From assembly GCA_922989275.2 (NCBI GenBank), contig OV277870.1:33972356-34036355 (forward strand): a stretch of 64,000 bases of DNA. The letters are read 5' to 3'. Both the position numbers and the translations under genes were made by a program. Under the pieces are notes generated by a model. It had not been told where the DNA came from. It did no database searches and saw only the letters and a program-made list of their open reading frames with translations. This stretch comes from Gari tellinella. Lineage: Eukaryota > Mollusca > Bivalvia > Cardiida > Psammobiidae. Numbering within the stretch: position 1 is the stretch's first letter; each line of letters starts with the position of its first letter. Below are positions 10,301-22,300 of the stretch, in pieces.

Positions 10301-13300
10301 CAAATTATTTGATTTTTCACGCTAAAAAAAATCCCAAATCAGACATTGCATTATACCCAAAGCTGCCAGAAAAAGGCCTTGAAAATCTACTTGCCCTGAT
10401 AAAAATCTTACTCGCCATGGAAAGCAGGCGAGTTGAATTTTACACCCCAGGTTTGTGTATTGTTTCTATAAATGTTTGTGTAGTGTTACTATATTGTTTG
10501 CATCTTCAGATTGACCCAAAAAGTGTTAGTGTTGTTTTGGAAGATGATGGTACCATGGTTGATAGTGATGCTTTCTTCAAGAAACTTCCTTCACAGACAG
10601 TCCTTGTCTTCTTAAAGAAGGGAGAGAAATGGGGAGGTGGTAAGTTTTCAACTCACACAGGCTTTCCTATATAATTATGTTATCAAGTTGTTCCAAAAAT
10701 GCACCTAAGATTGCCTCCTCCATTTCTCCTAACTAACTAACTAAATCCTGAGTTTATTTTTCAACTGCTGCGGGTGTCCCTACAGGGGTAGGCAGCAGGC
10801 GGCTAGAGATTCCCACACCTAACCTCCAGGCTTCTCTATTTTGCGGATCAATGCCGTCGAGGCTGCATGTCCTAATGTCAGCCTCGACACATTCCAACCA
10901 AGTCTTCTTTGGCCTCCCTCGCCCTCTGGATCCCGGCACTTCCATACTCATCATCGAGTTGATACATGATTGTGCACGGGATACATGTCCGAACCATCTC
11001 AGACGCCTTGTGCGTAGGGCCGTTGTCACTTCCTGAATCCCCAGCATTGCATACAGTGCATCTGTAGTGATGTCGTCTTGGGACTTGACACCACAGATCC
11101 AACGGACCATGGCTCTGTCATTCCGACGTAGAAGCTGCAAATCTAACTAAACTAAAAAGGTGTAGACCTGTAAGATGGTTAATTTACAGCTTACTGGCTG
11201 GTTTTCATCCACTAAACTTGATTACAGATGTCAGCCTTCAGCGGTTTTTTATGGGACCCGTTCCCAGTTTAAAACAAGGGCTTTTTTCCCAAAATGAGCA
11301 TTTCACAGCACAATTTTCCCCCAAAATGAGCCTTTTACGACTTAATTTTTCCCCAAAATCAAGTACTTTATGCGCTTTTGGGGCATATTTTCCCAATTGA
11401 AGGGGTACCAACTCATTCCCAAAGTGGTGAAAAAAAACACTGGCCTTTCGGAGTTTCCTCCACAACAGTTACGAACAGTACCAAGGATGCCAACATGGCT
11501 TCTACCTTTTTCTCCACATAAATGCAAAAAATGTATGAAGAAAGTTGTGGAATTATATATAGCCCCTTTTATTTAAATGAAACTTTGATGAGCAGATCTA
11601 GTTTCCAATAAGAATAAGTCTATTGATAGCTAGTTAGGTGGTTTTTAACCCCCACAATTTTAACTGATCGTAAAGTGATGAACACGCAAACAGTGCAAAC
11701 CCTGATGACAGTACTGAAACAATGCATCCCTCTGTTCTGGGTCTACCCTGTTTGCCTAGGACAAATATTCTTAGAACAGGTACAGTTTGTAAAGGACAAG
11801 TATACACATCACTAGGATCCAAGGTGATAACATGATACCAGTTGTTGTAAAAAAAAAAGTGGCTGTTTAAGAACAAGAAACAAACTTTGGTAAAGCTTAC
11901 TTTAGCTAAAATACGAGGGTTGTTATTTAAGTTCATAAACTTTAGTCCTCACTTTTCCACGTCATCAATTATGTAGTATTGAATGGTATATTATTGATAT
12001 ATAACCTCTTCTTGTTCCGAAGATACTTTATTTTTTCAAAATTATTATTTGCAAGAGGTAATAAAATGTCTCCATAGCAACCCATGTAAAGCTTCCCGGG
12101 GCACGCCATTTTCAAATTTTGTTTCGTCTTAAAGCATTCCAATAAGTGTTTCATTTGACCTTTAAATTCAGTTCAAAGGCGTATGCCACAAAAACGACGT
12201 TATGCCGCAATGTCCTTGAAATTTGAAAGTAATACGTCGTTGCATCTCGTTTTGACAAGACTTTGATCTATCCCCGTAAGCATTTTGTTTAATGAAAATG
12301 ACTTTAACAGGTGACATCAAAACAAGAGTGTTGATAAAAGCATGTGTTCAATTATGGAAATCACCTACAGAGACTTTAAATACGATTCAGAAAACTGATA
12401 TGAAATGTACTTGTTTTCTGGCACTTGTTTTCAAATGGCACTTACGGTTTTAAAGAGGACGAACATAAATTAAAGAGAACGAACCATGCGGACCTTTTGG
12501 AACTGTAAGGCAAACATTCATTAAATTTGACTAAAGGAACGAATTAGTGAACAGATCAAAGAATATTGTGTCAACCTTAATTGAACAGGGGTATACATAC
12601 ATGTGTGAAAAATGGCTAAAGCACCTGAGAAATGTATTCAGCTCACTGGAAGTTACCTTGAAAAACAAGAAATATCTTTAAAAAAGATATTCGGCGGAAT
12701 GAGTGGTTGAACTAAGGCTATATAGATGGGTGTGCAAAATTGAATGAAATTGAGGTTTTCAAAGAATTGTAATATCTTGGATTGAAAAGCAAAACATAAA
12801 AGTATACAATTGAAACAGTAACTTTTATTTAAAATGCAAAACTATCATGTACAGAAATGCAAAACAAAACAATAATTTAACTCATATCCTAGCTACTGGT
12901 AGGAGATCCTCACATTAATATCAAACTTCATTCATAGAGTTTCTTGAAACAAACTATAGCATACACAGATTCAACAGTCTGCTGACTACTTCACTCTTGT
13001 AAATAATGATGAAACCACACGATTGTGTTTAACTCACTTGAGGCCATTTATATATAATATTGCTTTTAATGTATGGTAAATGTGTACAAATAGTTAACAA
13101 TTAAAACAAATTGGTAGTAAACAATAACAAAACACCTAGCTTCCTCTGTATATCTATAAAAAGATTTCAGATGTCATCTTAAAATAGAATCATTGCATCA
13201 GCCCAGTGTAGTAAACAGTCTGGTCTGTATCTCTAAATTTTACACTCACAGTCCATATCTGGGAAAACTGTAATTGGACATAGACCAGCCTACAGGGCTC

Positions 13301-16300
13301 CAGATAAGAGGGAGTAAACTAAACAAATCACATTTATTCACTCCTTTCAGCACCAAACCCTATGGTGTTACCACTCATTTTGATTGTCTCGAAGAGACAA
13401 TTCAAATGTATAGTGACACAACAGGATTTAATGCACAAATAAATATTTTAAGTACTGTTTTGAAATAATTCCCTTATCTGGAGCCCTGGCTACTATCCAA
13501 TCAGACTATTCAGTTTCAACAGGTGCTCTCAATTCTAAATTTCTGATCAAATATAATTGGTTGAAATGTGTGGCCAAATAGAAAGTGTGGCTAAATAGAA
13601 ACCAGACAGCTCCGCCGAATAATGAACCTTAAGGGAGGCTCAAGGTGAGCTGTTGTGATCGCCCGTCGTCCGTCCGAGCGCACGAAAGGTCCTTTGTTGG
13701 GTAGGGAGAACAATAGATTCCATTCATTCCGTGATTGCCCTATTGTTATTGTTGGGTATTTTAGTGTACTGTTGGGTACTTTTAAACAAAAAATATACCC
13801 AACAAATGTCCAACTGTGAGAACGTCTGTCCGTCCGCACGCACAAAAGGTCCTTTGTTGGGTAGGGAGAACAATAGATTCCATTCATTCCGTGATTGCCC
13901 TATTGTTATTGTTGGGTTTTTTTGTTGCTATTGGGTACTTTTAAACAAAAGAAAAACCCAACAAGTGCCCAAATGTAAGGACGTCCGTCTGTCCGTCCGT
14001 TCAAATTTACTTCAAGCGACATCTCCTCTGAAACCGCGAGTTTGAGGGAAAAACTAAATTGCTGACGGTGTTCCCTGGATGATTCTCTACAGAAATTGTT
14101 AAAATAAAATTCATTGGTGGACTACTTATTGAAATTTATTAAAAAAAGTGAAAAACTTTAAACAAGTTTTTTGTAAAAAACCACTGTTCCCACACCTTAG
14201 ATATTGCATGAATAGTATCTTCTACTAAATCACTTTCAAAATTGTAAAAAATCAAAACCCTAGGGTCAAATTTGACTCAACCCTGGCCATATCAGTGCTT
14301 TTTGATGCAGGTCTGACAGTAAAAACTCTCTAATGATCCGTTTTTATACAGACCCATTGTATCTTCCAGGCTAAGAAGCTACCCTTATACTAAATGCAAC
14401 ATTTTTGCAAACAGTTTGGATCCAGGTCAGATGCCACATAATGCTGCATCTAATCTGGATCTAAACTATTTGCCACTCATTTACATATTTTCTTATATTT
14501 AGAAAATATAAGTTATTATTTTTTACATATTTCACATACAAACATTTGGAGCAGACAACAGTTCAGCATGATAATAGTCATTTCTCTCTGAGACCGTCTC
14601 CAATTGCATAACTGACCCATAGCTAGCTCTGAACTCAGGTCACTGAGATTCAAATGACATCTCCTCATATACCGCTGAAAAGATTTCAACCAAACTTTAC
14701 ACGAATGTTCCTTGGGTCGAGTTCTTTCAAAATTGTTCAAAGAATTAAAAACAATGTAGAACTCTGGTTGCCATGGCAACCAAGTGAAAAAATAAGGAAA
14801 TCTTAAAAAATCTTCTTGTCTGAAACTACAAGGGCCAGATCTTAGACATTTGTCACATAGCATCATCTACAGGTCCTCTATCAAACTACAAACTATGCCC
14901 CTGGGGTCAAAATTGGCCCTGCCCGGGGGGTCACAGTTTAACATAGAGTTATATAGTGAAATTTTCAAACGTCTTCTCCTCTGAAACTAATATGGCCAGA
15001 GGTTTGATATCTAGCATGGTGACACTTTTAGATGTCCTATACCAATAAGGTTCAAATGGTTCTGGTCGATTGCATATCATCTACAGGTCCTCTATCAAGT
15101 TTGTACAAATTATGCCCCTTGAGTCAAAATTAGCCCCACTCCGGGGGTCACAGTTTTCAAACGTCTTCTTTTCTGAAGCTAATATAGCCAGAGCTTTGAT
15201 ATTCTGCATGGTGTTAAAGAAGTTCTAGATGTCCTTTATCTAGTTTGTAAAAATGGTTCCAGTCTGTTGCATATGTAGGTCACAGGAGCTAAAAATAGAT
15301 TTTTTCAATGGAAACTTAAAAAAAATCTTCTTGTCTAGAACCCTAGTACCCTGATCTTAGATATTTGGAACATAGCATCATCTACAGGTCCTCTATCAAG
15401 ATTGTTCAAATTATGCCCCTCGGGTAAAAAATGACCCCGTCCTGGACATAAATCATTATCTCCATTTTGATGTACAGCTATTCTCAGGTGAGCGACATAT
15501 GCCCCATGGGGCTCTTGTTGTAAATAACACTTGACGTCATGTTGACGTCGCTTAATTGCTCGACTGTACCTTGGGTTTGCTTAGGTGCCTTTATCTAAAT
15601 ACCTATAACTTTACTATAGCTTTATATACTGATATGAAAGTACATCTTATGATCAGAAAAAGAACAACATTTCCAGTGGTGCTTGTTTTATTTTTCAGTT
15701 ACTATAACTAAAGCGTTTGTGAAAAAAGTCTACAAACTTAAATAACAACCCTCGTATTTGTAAAAATTTGACCAATTTTATGGATACAAGTTATTGTTTG
15801 ATAAAGTATATTCCCAGAGTGTTCTTAACTAAGGAATGATATATGGTATGAGCCTTTAAATTGTTATATGTTTTAACCCATTACCCAGTAGCCTGTTAAT
15901 AGCTTTGAAGATAGGTGACCACTTAAATTAGGTTGAAAGTAAAGCAGAATGCCCCTCAAGCCGCATTCTGCTTGTTATTCAGCCTGCTTTAAACTACTAT
16001 CTACTAGGATACAGAAAATTCTTACTGTGCATATTTACGACGATATGAAGTGGAGCTATATTCTTCAGTGGAGGAATTAATTACATGCATGAAAATGTGT
16101 GTCTATGGGGAAAGTGAAACTGAAGCTGAAATGGGTGAAATGAAACATGATTTAAGGCAAAACATACTTAATTTAAAGAGTTCTCTGTATATATCTAATT
16201 TTTTATAACTCGCCTATTCGGAGAATGGGGGGGGGGGGGCTTATGGAATCACCCCGGCGTCGGCGTTGGTTTTTCATGGTTAAAGTTTTGGGATAAGTGT

Positions 16301-19300
16301 TGTAATGCACTAACACTACATGAAATATTTGCATTAGGAAGCTGATATTTGGAATGGAGGTGCTCTGTGGGTTGAACAGTGATATTGTGTAGTTAAAATT
16401 TAAAAAAAAAGTTAAATTTAGTCAAAATTTCACCTTTTGTGGACTTAGATTTTTTGGCTGATTTCTCATGGTTAAAGTTTTGGGGTAAGTGTTGTAATGC
16501 ACTAATACTACATGAAATATTTGTATTAGGAAGCTGATATTTGGAATGGAGGTGACCTGTGGGTTGAACATTGATGTTACGTAGTTAAAATTAAAAAAAA
16601 AGTTAAATTTAGTCAAAATTTTACCTTTTGTGGACTTAGGTTTTTCGGGTGATTTCTCATGGTTAAAGTTTTGGGGTAAGTGTTGTAATGCACTAAGACT
16701 ACATGAAATGTTTGTACATGTATTAGGAAGCTAATATTTCGAATGGAGGTGCCCTGTGGGTTGAACATTGATGTTGCATAGTTAAAATTTTTAAAAAAAA
16801 GTTAAATTTAGTCAAAATTTCACCTTTTGTGGACTTAGGTTTTTCGGGTGATTTCTCATGGTTAAAGTTAGTTAAAGTTTTGGGGGAAGTGTTGTAAAGC
16901 ACTAATTCTACATGAAATATTTGTATTAGGAAGCTGATATTTGGAATGGAGGTGCCCTGTAAGTTGAACATTGATGTTACGTAGTTAAATTTAGTCAAAA
17001 TTTTACCTGTTGTGGACTTAGAGTTTTGGGACTGAAATTTCAAAGTTAGTTATGGAGTAAGTGTTGGAATGCACTTATACTACATGACATATTTGCATTT
17101 ATAAGCTGATATTTTGAATGGAGGTTCCCTGTGGCTTGAATATCAATGTACTGATACACTATTCTATTGATAGTTACCTATTTAAGAAAGGTATACTTAG
17201 GCGAGCTTTGCTGTTCTCCGACAGCTCTTGTTTACCTTAGTGACATTTTTAGTCCTTCATTGGAGAACCTTTGTTTGACTGTGATCTTTGCGTCAAGGGG
17301 CGTGTTTACTGCTGGCTTGGTTACCAGCCACAAACAAAGGCCTGTAGATTGGACTCGTCTGATATTCCCCCTTGCCTTCCACACTATGCATAGAGACTCA
17401 CTTAGCTTTCTGAGGGACATCATCACATGTTGTCCTCTCTGTGATGAGCTTCTTTTATGAAACATACTTGTTCATCATGTGAAAGGTCAAGATACTTTCT
17501 TGTTTCAGCTGGAGCACTTATTCACGAAGCTTTAAGTAAGTTTTACAACACTACCCAGAAGAATGAGATGGCAGATCAGATAAGGGACCTGCTTGCTGGA
17601 GAAGACGCTCCTGAAAAAGTACACATTATCTCACAGTACCTAGAAATACTAGATACAGACGTGGAGGCTGAGGAGAGATATGAGAATGAAGACTGGTTTG
17701 AAGGTAAAACTGTAGGCATTGATGGGTTTATGAAAACATTGACAGTTTATTATACTCCATTCCTTTCTCTCTAATTAAAGTAGCTAAATGCAAACTCAAT
17801 GCTTTACCCATATGTGCATTGGTCCTGTCCATGCGATATCTATAGGCAAACAGAGTAGACTCTGAGTGATAAGACACTGCATATTGCAGCATCTGATCAG
17901 AGTTTACACTGTTTGCTGATAGGAATTTCAGTACATGTATAAGACAAAATGAAAATATATATCAGGTACCCCTTAGATAAAAAAAAAGCTAATCCAATAT
18001 TTAAGCATGGAAGAAACCATTAGGCTAAAATGGATTAAAAATGTTGACCAATTTAATTTTGTGTGAAACATCTTTTAGCCTAGGCACATGTTTAAATTTA
18101 GCATTTGAGGTGAGTATTGAGACTGTTTGGAGCCCGAAAAGTATGATTACAAAAATGACCAATCAAAGGCTTGAGAACAATCTCAGACCAATCAATTGTA
18201 AATGTATTTTTTGTCTTTTTCACGTTGTATGTATATGTTTATTATAATTTCAAGTAAAGTGCTTTTAAACCCACAATTCCTGTGTGAAAAAAGAGCTCCA
18301 AGATACTGCTTCGGTTGATTCGTCAACATTTTGATTTGCCCATTGTCTTCTCGGGAAGAGTATTGGAAGGACAGTTTCAAAACCTTCCTTTTACTAAATT
18401 TCAGTCTGCTTTAAGCTACCATGTGACAGATCATAAAAAGTATTTCATTCTGAATGATTCATATTCATAACTGTATAAAATGGAATTATTTTCTTCAGTG
18501 GAGAAAGGGTTAAGCAACCACCTTCAATGATCACTGAAAACAACCTATGGAGGAAATGGCCAATTTGGCGTATATAATATATTACTGTATTTTCAGGCCT
18601 GAATAAAAAGTACAAGACCAAAGGAGAGGTGTTACGGCACAATGCTCAGACAAGGATCAGAAGTTACTTTAACACGGTAACTTTGAGAACACTGAATGAA
18701 TATAACTTGTAAAAAGGCACCTGCTTGACAAAAGTTTAAAGACATGTGTGCCTGATAATGATTTTGCTAACCATTTACTCCATAGACTGTTTCTAGTTTT
18801 GAAGGCAGGTGAACACTTAAAGCAAGTGGAAAGTATAGTAGATTGTTAAGGCACATTCTGCTTTACTTTGAGTCTACTATAAGCATACCATCTGTCAATA
18901 GTACGAAGCTATTTGTGATCCATTTTCATGACTAAAGAGTTCCTAAGTTGCTGCATGTCCACTATTTTTAGTTTGTGAGCCACTTGATGAGTGTATTTTG
19001 TACCCATGGCACTTTAACCCTTTCCCCCATAAAAGCGCCTTTTAGCACATTTAATTTATTCTTCCACTGAAGAAAAAAGTTCTTATCTAATCAGTCATGA
19101 ATATGTTTTATATCAAATGTTTTCCATATTCTAGCAGATGGAAGCTTAAAGCAGGCTGAAAGTTAAGCAGAATGTGCCTTAAGGCACATTCTGCTTTACT
19201 TTCAACCTGTTTTAAGTGGTCACCTATCTTCAAAACTAGAAACAGGCTATGGGGTAAATGGTTAATGACTAGTTATCCCATAAATGTTCCTTGTTTTGCC

Positions 19301-22300
19301 TTAGAGGCAGACCACTGCCCAAATTTATGTTTAAAATGCTCAATTTCTTATAATATATGTGTGCATTTTCTGTGTATTAAAACTAAGTAAAATCAGCTGT
19401 AACATGCCTGACATATGCTCCCATTTCATTAAGAATCATACATAAATGTGTTGTTTTCCTATTGAGATGGCTATTAAATAATCTCCTGGTTTGCTTCCAA
19501 GAAGGTTGTGTGATGGTCAGGTGATCGATACGATAGGTGATAATTCATGTACAGTGTGTGAGATGTCATCAGTTTGTTTGAGATTTAGCGGAAAAATATT
19601 GAGGAGTTGTCTCTCTTTGATTGAAAGCGCTATTATTCCTAGCTGAAATAGCTATAATGTAAACATTGTGTGTAAAATATGCTTATGAGCTTTTTACCAA
19701 CTATACATTGAGTATCTGGTAAGACTTCATCATTCTTCATATGTAAACAAACTCAATTTAAAACTCGACTTATTTCCACAAATTTCTAAGGTTTGTAAGC
19801 AATATAGTACCATTTTATATAAGTGGTCACCTGTCCTCAACTAGAAATAGGCTATGAGGTAAAGGGTTAAGTAGCACTTCTGAAGTTTGTTTATATTACA
19901 GGCAAAAGAACAGATAGAGAAAGAATGTGAGGGGGATGCCAAGGAAGATCTGCTTGATCTTGTGAATCAGCTGAACGTGAAGCTGAAGAAAAGTGATTTC
20001 CATGGCGCTTACTTTGACAGGAGTGCCAAGTCAGGTGACCAGTGCTCCCGAGATTATCTTTCATAATAGAAACTCTATAAATGACATTATGTGGGTTTGT
20101 AACAGGGCAGTTTGGAGTGGGGGTATTAATCACCTTTTGTGATAGGTCTAGTTCTTATAGGAAAACGAATGAAGTTTCCAACAGCCAGTCTATCTTGAGA
20201 GTATATTAATTTTGGCAAAATAATCAATTGTTTATGTATAGTTTAGGTGTTGTACACGGAAATGAATTTTTGTTTGTCCACATTGCGATGGTAAAACTGC
20301 TCAACAAAGTCGTTACATGCAATGCTTAGCGTAAGCCTTTATGTTAAGAAAATGTGTAGGCATTGGAGGTGTTTATTGGATATGACATGGGTATATCGCA
20401 TGTGTTACACGAGGTGTTTATTGGATATGACATGGGTATATCGCATGTGTTACATACTGACACTTGATTGCTTATTAAAATAAGGCCCCGATCTGAGAAT
20501 GCAACAGCAGCAATTATTGCCTTCCATTGCTGGAAGTTTATTTCGAAATACTACATCGATACACCTTACACTTCAGAATCTACATTAATAGTTAGCAAAG
20601 TTTAATATATAAATATTTCACAAAGAGAAGTATTTACACTGGTGAACATCAATAGTTACTGTCCGGTTTTATTCCTATCACTACAGGGGACAGGATGTGT
20701 GACAAGAAGGGCTGGTTTCAGTGTGAGGGGCCATTCGATAGTAAACGTTGTGATAACTTCCACACCATCAACCCATATGCTTCCAAGGGCTACAGACAGT
20801 TGTTTGGTCTGTGGAATCTAGACCATGTGTAAGTACTGTCCTATATCAAGTAGTCACCTTTAACCCATAGCATGTTTCTAGTTTTGAAGATAGGTGACAT
20901 CTTAGAGCAGGTTAGAGCAGGTTGAAAGTAAAGCAGAATGCACCATAAGGTGCATTCTGCTTTACTTTCAACCTGCTTTAAGCTACCGTCTGCTAGAATA
21001 TAAAAAATATTCCTGATTTACTTAATACTGACTGTTTAAATTGGAACAATTTCGCTCATTGGAGGGCCAGAGGAATAAAATAAGTGGTGTAAACAGGTGT
21101 ATTAATGGGGTAATGGGTTAACCCTTTCCCTCAGTACCTATTTCTAGTTTTGAAGACAGGTGACTAAAGCAGAATGGGTTAACCCTTTACCTCAGTACCT
21201 ATTTCTAGTTTTGAAGACAGGTGACTAAAGCAGAATGGGTTAACCCTTTACCTCAGTACCTATTTCTAGTTTTGAAGACAGGTGACTAAAGCAGAATGGG
21301 TTAACCCTTTACCTCAGTACCTATTTCTAGTTTTGAAGACAGGTGACTAAAGCAGAATGGGTTAACCCTTTACCTCAGTACCTATTTCTAGTTTTGAAGA
21401 CAGGTGACTAAAGCAGAATGGGTTAACCCTTTACCTCAGTACCTATTTCTAGTTTTGAAGACAGGTGACTAAAGCAGAATGCCCTGAACACATTCAACAC
21501 TAGTTATGAGTATATTTATTATTTAAAAAGGCTACACCTGTTTAGCCAACATTTGTTGTTAAACAAACTGTGTAGACCCGGATCAGAGTGCTTCTTCAAT
21601 TTGCATACAATTAGTGCACTGTTCGTCATTTTGCAATACATGGTAATGAACATCCCAACTTATAATAGTCAAAACTAGACTTTACTTAAATTGAGATTTG
21701 AATTTTTGATTTGAAGTTTCAGTGTGTTTATTTGTTTGAAGACAGTTGACAACTTAAAGCAGGTTGAAATTTCACAGGAGAATGAGTAATAGCACATTCT
21801 GTTTTACTTTCTGCCTGCTTTAAGCTACCATCTGCTAAATATTGAAAATATTTCTTATGGTACATATTCAGAACTGTATAAAGTGCAAATATTTTCTTAA
21901 GCGGAAGAATAAATTAAAGGTGTAAAAATGTGTTTTATTGGGTAATGGGTTAAATTGAAACAGAATCAAAGAGAAGCGTGTGTGGAAATAGAATCAAAGT
22001 GCTATACATATTTATAAAACTGGGTGTTAAGTTAAAAAGAGTATTTTTCGACATGCATGAGAGGCAGAGATAAAACCTCTTGCAGTAGCCATTCAATATA
22101 AGATAATGCAGAAATAAAGTAATGCAAAAAGTTCCTTTACTGCAGCAATCAGTCTTTACAGAATGTCTACATGTCATGTCAGTTGACTGTTGAACACAAA
22201 CTTATTTGTACATTTTGTATATTGCTTTACAACCTTAGATGTGCCTTTTTACGCAATTAATTTATTTTTCCACTGAAGAAAATTGTTCAATTTCATACAG

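Larger units (their letters stand above)
11914..15754. mobile_element. Mariner-like TIR pair enclosing 3.8 kb
   Basis: The left end cgagggttgttatttaagtt (11914) and the complementary right end aacttaaataacaaccctcg (ending 15754) are each flanked by TA, the target used by Tc1/mariner elements. I found no transposase between them. The interior holds later insertions: a CAGGGCTCCAG element at 13293-13488 and a tandem-repeat element at 13632-15519. Without those two, the element would be about 1.8 kb. Confidence 0.7.

Noticed and set aside
10309..10509. Open frame upstream of DFFB exon 2
   Set aside because: The acceptor gcatcttcag at 10509 and the CIDE-N homology beginning at 10510 show that this part is intron.
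13591..14045. Open frames on both strands with repeated peptides
   Set aside because: The repeated peptide reflects a 160-bp direct DNA duplication inside a non-coding repeat element.
16422..17043. Minus-strand frames reading TKFNFFFNFNYVTSMF
   Set aside because: Translation of the 192-bp tandem repeat, repeated with each unit; not a gene.
17167..17460. 97-residue plus-strand frame before DFFB exon 3
   Set aside because: It begins in the end of the 192-bp repeat element, shows no domain, and lies in intron 2.
21115..21480. CRISPR-like array
   Set aside because: The 61-bp units are contiguous with no unique spacers, and the genome is eukaryotic.
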